Below, in pieces: positions 19,691 through 31,020 of a stretch of 64,000 bases of DNA; the stretch's first letter is position 1; each line of letters opens with the position of its first letter. The DNA comes from Prorocentrum cordatum (lineage: Eukaryota; Sar; Dinophyceae; Prorocentrales; Prorocentraceae): NCBI GenBank assembly GCA_963575745.1, contig CAUYUJ010015844.1, positions 76,683 to 140,682 of the forward strand. Reading direction: 5' to 3'. The position numbers were made by a program, and so were the translations under genes. The notes under the pieces were generated by a model that searched no databases, was not told the DNA's origin, and saw only the letters and a program-made list of their open reading frames with translations.

Positions 19691-19883
19691 CCATCCTCAA
19701 TATCGTCATCATCTCCCACGGTTCCACCAGTCGTCTCATTTGTCGCACAGCTGGGTCTTTCTACGAAGGCAACGATGCGTCTGACTGTGAACACATGCAC
19801 GTTTCCGAAATGAGCGTGAGCGCGAGTCTCTGTACCATACCGCATCTGCCGGCACTCACACACTGTCCATGTACCCTCGCTGA

Positions 19884-20489
19884 CGCCACGGCCAGCAGTA
19901 CCTCACACATCCGATGATGGAGGTGGGCAAAGGAGGGAGAAGGACAGGGGGAAGAGGGAGCGTATAAGAAATCGACCTACCGCCCATACGATCAAGAAGG
20001 GTGTACCTCATACCTGCGCGCAGGAACTTCGACCTCTGACGAGACCAACCAGAAAGAGAAAATGTACCCCACCATCGTCAGCATCAACAACAAAACCAAT
20101 CATGTTACGTAGCCAGCGTGGACTCCGAAAAGTCTAAGCTATTGCATTGTGGAGGTGTGAGCTATGAGGTGTCACCATATGGTGCCAGCTATGTGGTGAC
20201 GCCACGGCCAGCAGTACCACACACATCAGATGATGGAGGTAAGCAAAGGAGGGCGAAGGACAGGGGGAAGAGGGAGCGTATAAGAAATCGACCTACCGCC
20301 CATACGATCAAGAAGGGTGTACCTCATACCTGCGCGCAGGAACTTCGACCTCTGACGAGACCAACCAATCGTCAGCATCAACAACAAAAACCAATCATGT
20401 TAGCCAGCGTGGACCCGAAAAGTGTAAGATATTGCATTGTGGAGGTGTGAGCTATGAGGTGTCACCATATGGTGCCAGCTATGTGGTGC
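19884..20489 (+). repeat. 317-bp tandem duplication
   Basis: 'GCCACGGCCAGCAGTACC' at 19884 and again at 20201. Both units run through 'GACAGGGGGAAGAGGGAGCG', 'AAGAAGGGTGTACCTCATAC' and 'GCTATGAGGTGTCACCATAT'. The second unit lacks about 25 bp near 20368. Similarity is very high, so the duplication is recent. Confidence 0.93.
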
Positions 20490-20760
20490 AAGCTGTGGTG
20501 CAAGCCATGTGGTGCATGCCATATGACGCAATGTACGCGGGGCAATCATGCGTGGTGTGAGCTATGTGGTGCAGGCTACCTGGTGCAACCTGTGCAGCCT
20601 GCCGCCGCCGTCGTCGTCGTCTTCGTCTGACGATTCCTCGCCTTGCCGCTATAAGCTGCCTGGTGCAAGCAGTGTGGTGCAAGCTGTGTGGTGCAGGTTA
20701 TGCCGTGCAGTCTGCGCGGTGAAAGCTGTGTGGCGCCAGCTATTTGGGCGCCCACGAGGC
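20490..20760 (+). repeat. AGCTATGTGGTGCA short-unit repeat
   Basis: Degenerate 15-25-bp units such as 'AGCTGTGTGGTGCAG' continue from the end of the 317-bp duplication to about 20745. Confidence 0.7.
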
Positions 20761-20860
20761 GCCCCTGGGCTGGCACCAGGCGGAGAACCTCGGCACACCC
20801 CATCCAGCGCAGGGGAACGGCATCAGCAGCAACGAGCTTTTCTGTCGCGAGGAGTCACAC

Positions 20861-21060
<200 letters not shown>

Positions 21061-21190
21061 GCGGACCTCTTGGATCGGCACTGGATCCCCCTGGTCCCCC
21101 TCCCTGGCGCATTGGGCGCGCCAGGGGCGGCGCCAGAGGCGTCTCCAGGGGGGGCCCAGCGCAGATCCAGAAAAGACGCGCGGAACTCCG
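21061..21190. repeat. Foldback element with TCCGCGCGGA-like ends, copy B
   Basis: Left 'CTCTTGGATCGGCACTGG', centre 'CCCTCCCTGGCGC' and 'GGCGCCAGAGG', right 'GCAGATCCAG....GACGCGCGGAACTC'. It aligns with copies at 30691-30800 and 41236-41341. Confidence 0.65.
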
Positions 21191-21660
21191 AAAACTCATG
21201 GTCGCTTCTGCAAAAAAGGGGGCAGAGGGGCCCTTTTCTGCCAGCCGAGGGGACCGAGACCGCTGCCGCCGCTCCGCGGCGGAGGCCGCGCCCGAGGAGC
21301 GGGAGCTACCGCTCCGGCTGCGGAAGCGGAGGCGGCCGCGGCCGCCACTCGACGAGCTGCTGCCTGAGCGGGGGCGGCGCTCCCTAGCCCCATCCGTTCT
21401 CCAGGCACGAAGGAGACGAAAGCGACGAGCCATCACCCCACAGCCACACCAACGCGGGGGGGGGGAGGGGGCCTGGCTGTGGGCAGGGGTGCGGGTCGTC
21501 GGACCCCCTTTGGGGGGGGGGGCTCCCGCGCGAGCGGGGACCCCCATCCGACAGCACGCACCCGCGGGTCCCCCCCGATGGGTATGGGTGCGCGCTGCTC
21601 GCTCGCCCCAACGGGGCCGCCTCGCCCCGCAGTGCGCGCGCCCCGCGGGGCGCGGCGCGC

Positions 21661-21702
<42 letters not shown>

Positions 21703-21739
21703 GCTGCCTCGCGCCGCCCCCCTGCAGCGATGTCTTCCT
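21191..21739. other. Spacer with (CT)n tract, no gene recognised
   Basis: GC-rich, with Arg/Ser-rich translations and G homopolymers. (CT)n at 21661-21701 lies just before the assembly gap. Confidence 0.5.
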
Positions 21740-21839
21740 NNNNNNNNNNNNNNNNNNNNNNNNNNNNNNNNNNNNNNNNNNNNNNNNNNNNNNNNNNNNN
21801 NNNNNNNNNNNNNNNNNNNNNNNNNNNNNNNNNNNNNNN
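21740..21839. other. Assembly gap of exactly 100 N
   Basis: One hundred unknown bases, the usual placeholder for a scaffold join of unknown size. Order and orientation across it are less certain than elsewhere; both flanks are low complexity. Confidence 0.99.
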
Positions 21840-21875
21840 GTCGGCCAGGAGACTTGGCATGGAGGGAAGCGGGGA

Positions 21876-22060
21876 GGAGGACGAGGAGGTCGAGGAGGTC
21901 GAAGAGGAGGAGGAGGTCGAGGAGGTCGAGGAGGAGGAGGAGGAGGAGGAGGTCGAGGAGGAGGAGGAGGTCGAAGAGGAGGAGGAGGTCGAGGAGGTCG
22001 AAGAGAAGGAGGAGGTCGAGGAGGAGGAGGAGGAGGAGGAGGAGGCGGGGGAGGTGGAGG
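21876..22060. repeat. (GGAGGTCGA)n / (GGA)n
   Basis: GAGGAGGTC and GAGGAGGAG units right after the gap. Confidence 0.9.
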
Positions 22061-22873
22061 GGGGGTGGCCAGTGGAGTTTGGCGACGCGCACCCTTAGAA
22101 CGCCCGCTTGGGCGTCTTGGGACTCTCTCGGAAGCCCATGGGGCTCACCCTGGGCCCTCGTGCGGGACACCTCGGCTATCTTGGACGCTATCTTGGAGGC
22201 GTCCTCGGAATGTCGTGGAATGGTGTCGGGGGGCCAAGGATTTCCACTTGTCTTGACGGCGCGCACAAGCGGGTAGGGGGGGAAGGCTTCTTAGAAGGAG
22301 GCTGTTTCTTAGAAGGCGCCGACCCTACATCTGCAGACAAGGCCCGCCTCTTCTAAGAAGCAGGGGTGCTTCTAAGAAGCCCTTCCCCCTCCCCCATTAC
22401 CCCCGTCTGTGCGTGGCTAGGGAGTGGAGTGGGCGGGCGCTGGGACTTGGATGTTCCTTCTGGGGACCTCCCTGGAGCCACTCGCTCAACTCATGCATCG
22501 ATGCTACGTCGAAGGACCGTCGACTTCAGTCGAATTGGCGTCGAGTTTGAGTCGATCCAACAGATCCGATCGACGGGCCCTGCGAAAGTCTCCCACACGA
22601 GCATCCAACGGGATTGCCAAAGAGCTACACTCGGGACGCACAGCTGGCCCTGGAGAGAACACCAGGCTCCAAGGCCCGCTTCCCAGCACTTCTGGGCCCC
22701 CGCTCCTCCGTGCCGAGCGGCCGACCATGCAGGCCCGGTAGCTGCCCGCCGGTGGCAGAGGCGGGCTGCGCGCGGGCAGAGCCTCCAGGGGCGGCCCCTT
22801 CCCGCATCAGCAGGCCCCCCGGGCGGCTCGGAGCCGTCTGCACACCCCCGCGCCGCCTGGAGGTGCCACCAGG
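22061..22873. other. Spacer with CTTCTTAGAAG palindromes, no gene recognised
   Basis: 22287-22385 contains four CTTCT(T/A)AGAAG palindromic sites. 22490-22600 has GTCGA-rich short repeats. No conserved protein is visible even though this stretch borders an introner-like element. Confidence 0.5.
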
Positions 22874-23070
22874 GTTAGGTCGGGCCTGTCCTACAGGGGG
22901 ATTTTGGACGAAAAATGTTTATATATACGCTAAAAAATAAAATAACATAAAAAAAAACAAAAAAATGCCCCTAAATATTCGAAAATAATCAAAAATGCAA
23001 CAAATCGTCCCCCGACTATTTCGTAACTATTTTTGAATATTCCCCTGCAGAGGGACAGGCCCGACTTAAC
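22874..23070. mobile_element. Introner-like element, second copy
   Basis: Ends GTTAGGTCGGGCCTGTCC and, inverted, GGACAGGCCCGACTTAAC (17 of 18 match). An inner CTACAGGGGGATTTTGG is balanced by AATATTCCCCTGCAGAGG. The interior is AT-rich with TTTATATATACGC, like SDHB intron 1. About 197 bp. If this copy is also an intron, its host gene is not recognised; GT..AG boundaries can be drawn on either strand. Confidence 0.65.
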
Positions 23071-23977
23071 ACCTTGGGGGAGGGGGGTCCATGTTGACAC
23101 CGCCTCAGGCTACGCAGGCCAACGGCTGGTCGCGGGGTCGCAAAAACGGTGGGGCAGGAGCAGAGGGCATCCCTGCCAGGGTGCATCCGGGGGCCGGATC
23201 CTACACTCGGCTGGCCAGGCCGAGCGGCAAGAGTCTCTCCCCAAGAAGGGCTGCTACCCGCCTTGGTTACAGAGACGGCCAAAGCCCTCTGTGGCACAGG
23301 TGCCGGATCAGAAGAAAGTCACCCCGGACGGCCCCTGGAAGAAGGAAGTGTCAGCATCCGGCCGGGCACCTCCCCTGAGCCCGCTTCGGGGTGACACCCC
23401 CCCTTCTCCCCGAACCTCCGAGCTGGGGCAGACCAGGACATGCCGGGGCGACCTCTCGGGGCTGCCTGTGGGACCCCGAGGTACGTGCCAATTGCGGGTT
23501 CGTTTGCTGCCCTCGAGGCACGCAATGATTGTCGCGCACGCTCGGGCCTTGGGGCGGAGCATCGCCCAACCATCTCAGGAAGGACCTGTGGGCGGCTGGG
23601 CTTCCCCCCGACGGCACCAGCGCACCACGCCTGCGGGTAGGTTGGCGCTGCGTCGACGCGACGGCGACCCCAGCGCGAGCGCTCAAGGTCCACCCCCGCT
23701 GGGTGCCTGGGGGCCACCCAGCGGAGCACCGCTTCTGGTGAAAACGGCCAGGGACCAGGCCCCACGGGCGCAGGCCGGCGAGCACTGCGGCCGCAGCGCC
23801 CCCCCCCGCGAGCCGACGGAGGGCAGCTCGCCGGGCGGCTCGGCAGGGCGGGGGGGGGGTCCTGTCAGAGCCTCAGGCCCTCGGCGGCCCTCGGCGGCCC
23901 ACGGCGGCCTCCCCAGCGCTCTTCTGCGGCCTGCGGCGCCCCCCCCCCCCCAGCGGTCTTCTGCGCGGGAGCTGGGC
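23071..23977. other. Spacer, no gene recognised
   Basis: GC-rich unique-looking sequence with long open frames on both strands and no recognisable motif. Confidence 0.45.
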
Positions 23978-24057
23978 TAGGGGGCCACATGCGAACCCTA
24001 CCCCTGCCCCCTCAGAAATCGTGGGGGGTAGGGGTAGGGTTCGCATGTGGCCCCCTA
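23978..24057. repeat. Near-perfect 34-bp-stem hairpin
   Basis: Left arm 23978-24011 begins TAGGGGGCCACATGCGAACC; right arm 24024-24057 is its reverse complement with one mismatch. The loop is 12 nt (TCAGAAATCGTG). The inner part of the right arm, GGGGGTAGGGGTAGGG, is also G-quadruplex prone. Confidence 0.95.
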
Positions 24058-24719
24058 TGGGCGGCCATAGGTCCTGGGAACGGGGTGCGCGGCCGAGCGC
24101 CCACGTGCGCTGCGGGAGGCGGAGGGGGCGAGCAGCGCACGCAGCTCGCGGACGGCAGCGGGCGGCCGCGGGCGGCCGGCAGCCGGCAGCGGCGCCCGCA
24201 CGCCGCGGCGCGAGCGGCTGCCAGTGTGATGCAGCAGAACGCGGGCACGGGGGCAATGGGAACCGAACGTTTGTACAGCTCCGCCTCCGTCCTCCTGCTC
24301 CCCCCCCCTCCTCATCTGAACGTGTTCCTGCCTTCTGGGGGGAGGCAGGGAGGAGAGCCAGGTGGATCTGTCATCGCCGGCCTCCTCCGAGGCAAGGTGT
24401 AGCCGGGCAAGCATCGGAGGCTCGTCGGCATGGCAACAGAAGGGGACTCTCGTCGCTTAACAGCATGGATGGCCGACGGAGTGGGCACATCGGGAATCAG
24501 AGCGAAGAAAATGAGAGACGCGACGACGACGACGACGACGACGACGACCACAAACGAGTACTTATTTTCACCATGGGGAGCTCCCTATTAGAAGACGAGG
24601 GCCCCGTGGGCTTGCCTTGCGGACGGGAGCCTGGCTCCGGACGGAAACCACCATACACCGTCTTTGTTAATTGTCAGACACCTTCACATATAGGAGCATA
24701 AACATGCAAACATATCAAG
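24058..24719. other. Spacer, no gene recognised
   Basis: GC-rich to mixed composition with a small (GAC)n at 24517-24550. 24600-24650 has weak similarity to the block preceding the 83-bp array at 2600. Confidence 0.45.
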
Positions 24720-25010
24720 CGAGACCCGTAGTGAAAGAGAATCGCGCATCATCTGCGAAAGTTTTGCACATGTTCAGGCTTCGGAACATAAGACCTGCCC
24801 AGGACGTCTCAAGCGAGAGACCAACGTTGACAAGAAGCTGTCACCCACCTGATCATCAGCGAAGGCCACAATTTCGAAACCACTGGTGCTCCATCGGTGT
24901 GACTGTGGGATGTGTTTACGACAAATGTGCACAGCGTTCAAGCGAGAATCACATTGTAAACGACAACTGCCCTCCATCCGTGTGGTAGTTAAGAATTTCA
25001 GACTCCAGGA
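24720..25010 (+). repeat. ~83-bp degenerate repeat, array 2
   Basis: Landmarks 'GTGCACAGCGTTCAAGCGAG', 'CATTGTAAACGAC' and 'CTGCCCTCCATCCGTG' match the other 83-bp arrays. About three diverged units. Confidence 0.65.
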
Positions 25011-26454
25011 GCATAACTTGAGATGAAGACTCCATTGAAACGCCCAGCACTCCTTACCGAAGCGCCTGGTTGTGCGACGGTGAGGTATTTACAAGGAAAA
25101 GGGATCGAGAAGACGACGGCGACGACGACAAGCAGGAAAACGAAGATGAAGCGGAGAATGGATCGCCTCGCCCAGCGCTAAAGAGAGGAGGAAGAAGAGG
25201 TGGAGGAGGAGGAGAAGAAGGCAGAGGCAGAGGTGAAGGACGAGAACGAAATGAGGAAAGAGTACGGAGGGACAAGGAGGAGGCGGTGGGGGGGAGGATG
25301 AGAGGGGAGGAGACAGAAGGGAGGAAGGAAAGGGGAGGAAGAAGCGAGGATAAGGAGACTGAGGGAAGAGGAGGGCGGAGGCTGAGGAGGGATGGGAAGG
25401 AAAGGACTTGACGTAATATGGTGGTTGGGATTCTTGACCCCCGTTGGTGAGCCCGATGCCCTAGTGGCACAACCTTGCTCCCCATTATGTAAAGACGCTC
25501 ACGCTACCGTAAGCCCGAAACCTCTTCAACCGTTGTATGTTTACGACGCCAGTCACGCACTCCCTCCACCATCCGCACTCTGTTTATCGTCGATCATCCC
25601 TTCTCCCCTCCCGCCTCCAATCCCACATGTTCCACCTTCCTCCTCCATCCCTGTTCTTTTTCCTCCTTTCGCCGCCACCACCACCACCACCACCATCTGC
25701 AGCGATGATGAACATCACCACCACGTCATCATCATTTGCTCTCAACCTGCCACTTGTTTGCATGGCCCTATATGTTTGCGCACTGCCACAGCAACCGCCA
25801 CAGCCCCAGCAGTGACAACCAAACAACGACAGCGGCAGCAGAGGCAGCAAGCAACAGCAACGGCACCGACAACAGCAAAAGCACCGCAGGCAACGGCGAC
25901 GACAACAGTAGCAGCAACAACAAAGACGACAACACTGACGGCGACAATCCGCCCCCGGGCGCGTTCTGACCAGGACTTCGAGGCGGATCCAGCCGTGGAC
26001 GTGCGGGTGCTCTCAGCACCCCTGCTTGTTGTTGAAAAACTGACCAAATCGTCGGTCATCAACCCGAAATCGACTACGACGACGACGGCCACGGCAGCGG
26101 CGGCGACAACGACGTGAACAAGACAACGCAACCAAAAGAGGAGCCTGGCGGCGCCGCAGCTTGCCCTCGCACACAGCCTCGCGGTGCGCCTGCCCCAAGG
26201 AGGAAGAGGAGAAGGAGGAGACTGGAGGACAAGAGTAGATCCAAGATGCATCAACGATGCTGGAACACACCCACCCGTCCCAAGTCCTGCCCTGATCAAT
26301 CCCTACCGGATTTGTTCTTCAGTGCGGGAAGTGCCCCCGTGAAAGACAAGCGCCCAGTGGTCTGTCAGGCGAAAGACCGGTTTGGAAACGGTGCGATCAT
26401 CAATGGTTCTGGCTATGACGACGGCGACATGGGATAATGATAAAAAATAACATG
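25011..26454. other. Spacer: purine tract, CAN-rich stretch, dispersed head block
   Basis: 25140-25410 is purine-rich (GAGGA). 25780-25950 is CAA/CAG/CGA-rich and translates to Gln/Thr low complexity. 26235-26400 resembles 2475-2660 and again precedes an 83-bp array. No gene is recognised. Confidence 0.5.
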
Positions 26455-27060
26455 TCAGTCGAAAACCCCGCTTTGAACAAAAAGGGGTAGATTGGAAACG
26501 TATGGCCATACAACCTAACAAATTCTCAAGCGAGAACCCCGATTTGAAGAGGATCTGCCCTCCATCCGTATAGCTGGTTCACAGCTTTGAGTTTTTAGCC
26601 ATGATGTTTACAAAAGTTCCTCAGATTAGAAAACAAATCGAATAGAATCCACTCTCCATCCACGCAACAGTTGACAACTTCACAACACATGTGTGCAGCG
26701 CTGGGGCAAAAGCCACATTTGGGAAACGACCTGCGCTGCACCCGCGAAGCTTTAGGAAACCTTGACAGCAACTGTGCGCATCGCTATGGCGAGAGCCACC
26801 TTCTGAAAAATAATGGCTCTCCATCCGTGTAGCTGCTGTGTGATTGTAAGACGAGTGCGCGCAGCGCTACGGCGAGAGCCACACTATGACAACGACGTGT
26901 TCGGCATCTGCGTTCAACTCGTACTTCGAATATACGCGGGGCTGAAGCGAAAGCCACAATGTAAAAGCGACCCGTGCTGCATCCGTGAAACTGCTGGGAG
27001 CTTGTAAAGCGAATGTGCGCGGCGCTAAGGCGAGAGCCATGTTTTGACCCCCCACACCCG
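26455..27060 (+). repeat. ~83-bp degenerate repeat, array 3 (longest)
   Basis: About seven units with 'GTGCGC.GCGCTA.GGCGAGAG', 'GACCTGCGCTGCATCCG' and 'GAAAC/GAAGCT' landmarks. Confidence 0.8.
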
Positions 27061-27279
27061 CGCAACTGTTGGACATGCCGATGCTTCGGGGTCACAAACA
27101 CACAAATTCGCCAGCCCAACGGGTCTGAGGCGTGCTAAAATCTCCTATTACAGGTGACTTGTACATCCACTTTACATACGCGTGGCAGCCCCTGGGGGTC
27201 CCCCGACGATTAGTACCCTGGGCAGACCCAGGACAACTCCCGAGTCCAAGGGAGCTCCAGGAGTCGGGATCAATCGATG

Positions 27280-27840
27280 GCAGGCCTCAAGATGGCCCGA
27301 AAACAATCCCAGGCCTCAAGATGGCCCCAAGGTGGTCCTGGACAGGCCCGAGAGGGCCCCCAGAGACTCAAAGTCTGTGGTGTTCCTTCGATTTGGGAAG
27401 GATTTGTGCGTCACTGTCTTTTCGGGCGTCCAACCGCCCAAGACGGCCCAAGAAGCCCCCAAGATCGCCCCAACAGACCAAGAGGCTCCCAGGACGGCCC
27501 CAAGACTGCCCAAGAGAGCCCCAGGGGCTTCTCAAGAGGGCCCCAGAGGCTCCCGAGAAGGCCCCAGGAGGGGAATCCGACCTGACATGCCAAACCCTTC
27601 CCCGGAAGGTGGCCCCCCAGACCGCCAGCAGGCCCCAAAGAGGCCCCCAAGAGGCCCCCGAGAGGCCCACGGAGGCGCAAAAGACCCCTCCCCCACGAGG
27701 CCCCAAGAGGCCCCCAAGAGGCCCCAGGAGATCCCAAAAATACAACCAAGAGGCAGCCGAGAGGCCTCCAAAGGGACCCTAAGAAGACTCCCAAAGAGGC
27801 GCCTTGTCCACCCGGCTTGGCCCCAAGATTACCCAAAAAA
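27280..27840 (+). repeat. CAAGATGGCC 10-11-bp array, locus 1
   Basis: Dense units such as CCCAAGAGGCC and CAAGATGGCC. The middle (27370-27435) is non-repetitive and AT-richer, reading '..TTTGGGAAGGATTTGTG..GTCTTTTCGGGC', then 'AAGACGGCCCAAGAAGCCCC'. That part aligns with the cores at 40315-40380 and 40675-40740. Confidence 0.85.
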
Positions 27841-27874
27841 GCAATGGAGAGGCCGCATCCTCATCCTCCCCTCT

Positions 27875-28074
27875 TCGTTCCTCCTCCTCCTCCTCCTCCT
27901 CCTCCTCCTCCTCCTCCTCCTCCTCATGCTCCTCCTCTTCTTGTTAGTACTAGTATTATTGATATGATTGGTATGATTAATATTATCAGTATTATTATCA
28001 TCAGTATTACTATTGTTTTTCCTCCTACTCCTCCTCCTCCTCCTCCTCCTCCTCCTCCTCCTCCTCCTCCTCAG

Positions 28075-28123
<49 letters not shown>

Positions 28124-28128
28124 ATCAA

Positions 28129-28208
<80 letters not shown>

Positions 28209-28209
28209 G

Positions 28210-28299
<90 letters not shown>

Positions 28300-28306
28300 T
28301 ATCATG
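27875..28306. repeat. (CTC)n and (CAT)n microsatellites
   Basis: (CTC)n at 27881-27935 and 28020-28072, TATTATT-rich between them, then (CAT)n at 28075-28303. Confidence 0.96.
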
Positions 28307-28419
28307 TTCCTCCTCCTGTATCCTCTTCCTGCTACATAACCCCTCCCTGTCGCACCCCGAGACGAGTCGGTAGGGCACGGTAGGGCAGGCTGGGCGTTTC
28401 GCCTGAGAATTCCTCACCA

Positions 28420-28765
28420 TTCATGATTCTGAAGCTGAAAATGTACAACAGCTTCATGGATGGAGGGCGGGTGATTTTCAAACTGTGGCTCTCGCCGTGG
28501 CGCCGCGCACATTCTTTGTAAAAGTTCGCAAGAGCTTCACTGATGGAGGGCGGGTCGTTTTCAGTATGTTGCTCGCGCCTTAGCGCCGCGCACCTTCGTC
28601 TTAAAAACTGCAACAGCTTCACAGTTGATGGGTGAGTGGTTTTCATGATGTGGCTCTCGCTTTAGCAACGCGCACATTCGTTACTGAAGTTTGCAAAAGC
28701 TTCACAGATGGAGGGCGGTTCCTTTTCGCAAAGACTTACAACAGTTTCAAACATTCTTATGGTTG
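28420..28765 (-). repeat. ~83-bp degenerate repeat, array 4 (inverted)
   Basis: TGGAGGGCGG landmarks at 28461 and 28544 and related sites at 28629 and 28709 give a spacing of 80-85 bp. It is the reverse complement of the other arrays. Confidence 0.85.
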
Positions 28766-28969
28766 ACGTCGCAGGAACGGCCTTCCAGCACGACTTCGAA
28801 CTGTCAGGGCGCAACAGTCACGTTCATTCGCGTCGTTGAAGTCCCAAGATCGGCGTTCTGGCACGATACAGGATCGCCAGGACGCAACAATAAAGTTGAT
28901 TCGCGGCATTGATGTCCCAGGAATGGTGCTGCGGCAAAATTATAGAGTCTCAGGCGGTTGTCCCTCCTC

Positions 28970-29135
<166 letters not shown>

Positions 29136-29819
29136 TCGCCACGAGCACACCCGCATATAGCAACCATGATACAGCATGGGCTGACGGAGTGAGCGAAGCG
29201 ATTAAATCCGCCAATCTGGCGTGTGAGTTTCAAAGAGCAGCTCAGGTCTGCTGGGGGCGGGGCCAGGGAGGCTCTGCCGGGGAAGGGAGGGAGGGGGGTG
29301 GGGCGTGTACTGAAGCCCACCCTTTCTGGGGGGACCCTTTTTGTGATTGTTTTGCCCATCCCGGATATTCTCACGGGACCCCGCCCGGCCCCACCCCCCT
29401 CCCCCGGGCACCCCAGCAGGGGGCACGAGCGCCCCGGATCGGCGGCACTGGCCGGAGGCCACTCAAAATGAGGCTCCGGCAGGAACGCCGGGCCCGCCCG
29501 ACCGACACGTCTGGTTGTCATCCGAGAAGCCACCTATGAGGAAAGAGGGACAGAGGACCCAAGGAGAGGTTGCTGCTGTGGAGCGACCCAGGAAGTCAAG
29601 GAGAAATTCAGCAAAGCTCGCCCTCCGAACCGGAGGACCCCGCACCTGGAGACAAGGATAGGAGAGAATATGGAGGAGGAGGAGGAGGAGGACGACGAGA
29701 AAAGGAAGAACAAGAAGAAGCCGATACGGCTATTCCCTGGACCTCTCCTGGGGCGCGCTCGACCGAAATTTCGGAACGAATCCAGCCGCGGCCAGGACGA
29801 GCAGCGGTATTCGTACACG
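29136..29819. other. Spacer, no gene recognised
   Basis: GC-rich sequence with a short (GGA)n at 29670-29695. No conserved motif in any frame. Confidence 0.45.
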
Positions 29820-29998
29820 GACATCTGGCGTCTCAACTTTTTTCGTGACACGGCCCCCCGACCTCTCGACCATTTCCACGGGACTGGTTTTTCATCCTGA
29901 GTCGTTTTTGACGGTCCCGAGGCCAGACTAGAGGCCCCGAGAGGCCGAGTACGATAAAAAAACACCGTCCCGGTTTTTTCGAGACGCTGGATGTCTGG
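29820..29998 (+). repeat. 179-bp inverted-terminal-repeat element, copy 1
   Basis: Left end GACATCTGGCGTCTC; right end GAGACGCTGGATGTCTGG, its inverted repeat. Inside are 'CCTCTCGACCA.TTCC' and 'GAGTCGTTTTTGACGGTCCC'. Matches 30843-31020 throughout. (GAC)n follows at 30030-30105. Confidence 0.8.
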
Positions 29999-30029
29999 GC
30001 GCGTGTCCTTTCCACCTTCGAGAAATAAA

Positions 30030-30034
30030 ACGAG

Positions 30035-30102
<68 letters not shown>

Positions 30103-30105
30103 CGA
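30030..30105. repeat. (GAC)n microsatellite
   Basis: Pure GAC with one AAC. Confidence 0.95.
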
Positions 30106-30394
30106 TGAACGCTACAGCCCAGTGGCCATAGTCCGCATAACGAAAAGGAAACAAAAAAAAGAGGAGGAGATAGCTCTTCTGGCCCAGGCTCGGGCGCGAA
30201 GCTGGCCGAAGAGCGCGCGCGGAAGCGGGCGCTCTTCGGCGAGGCTACCCCGCGCGGCGGCCCCTGTACCTGCAGGCTGCCGCGGCCCTCGCTCTCGACG
30301 CGCGGGGGGCGCCATGCGGCGATGCAGGGTGCTGAAAAAGGCAACATACGTACACAGAACCTGCTGGAGGTCCGTGCGGACTTCACATGGGCGA

Positions 30395-30655
30395 CGCAGA
30401 AAGACGGGTCGTCTTCACGAACATCGGTGCGGAAGCTGCCCTCGTAAGGTCGCGCGGTATCGTTTTCGTTTGCAGTGTGGCGTGCCGCGCTGGCAACCCG
30501 CTTACGCCACCGCGTGAGCTTGCTATGCCATATCGCGTGAGATCCGTTTCTGTTCGTCGCTCACGTGCCGCCGTGAGGGTATGCATTATCCAGCCGTCTT
30601 GGGACATGCCCCCCCCAACGGCGGGCAATTACCAGATATCTGGACACCCGGCATA
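30395..30655 (+). repeat. ~255-bp dispersed repeat, copy 1
   Basis: The reverse complement of 63745-64000 matches closely: 'GCAGTGTGGCGTGCCGCGCT', 'GAGCTTGCTATGCCAT', 'CACGTGCCGCCGTGAGGGTA' and 'CGGCGGGCAATTACCAGATA' all have counterparts. One frame stays open in both copies, but divergence is not obviously protein-constrained. Confidence 0.8.
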
Positions 30656-30690
30656 GGTAAACAAGAAACTCCTGCAGGTGCATGATGATT

Positions 30691-30800
30691 GGTTGGATCG
30701 GTGGTGAACCCCCTCCCTGGCGCGTAAAGCGCGCCAAAGCCGGCGCCAGAGGTACAGCCAGGGGGGCCCAACGGCGATCCAAGAGATCCGCGCGGATCTC
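30691..30800 (+). repeat. Foldback element with TCCGCGCGGA ends, copy C
   Basis: 'GGTTGGATCGGTGG', 'CCCCCTCCCTGGCGCG', 'GCCGGCGCCAGAGG', then 'GATCCAAGAGATCCGCGCGG'. Aligns with copies B and D. Confidence 0.75.
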
Positions 30801-30842
30801 GAAAAAAACTATATTTACGCGGTTGCTGCTTCGACAAACGCT

Positions 30843-31020
30843 GACATCTGGCGTTTCGAATTTTCCGAATCGCTGCACCCCAACCTCTCGACCACTTCCC
30901 CAGGACAAGACTCTCATCCCGAGCCGTTTTTGACGGCCCCGAGGCCCGGCACACGGGCCCCGAGCGGTCGAATACGATGAAAGACCGCCGTCTCGATTTT
31001 CCGAAACGCCGAATGTCTGG
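30843..31020 (+). repeat. 179-bp inverted-terminal-repeat element, copy 2
   Basis: Left GACATCTGGCGTTTCGAA, right inverted GAAACGCCGAATGTCTGG; 178 bp long, the same length as copy 1 within one base. Confidence 0.82.

Noticed and set aside
24024-24040. GGGGGTAGGGGTAGGG as interstitial telomere repeat
   Set aside because: Only two imperfect units, and they are explained as one arm of the hairpin. Plant/alga-type telomeres would show long TTTAGGG runs.
26455-27060. 83-bp units as a tRNA or tRNA-derived array
   Set aside because: The length is tRNA-like, but there are no A- and B-box promoters, no T-loop GTTCGA and no cloverleaf pairing.
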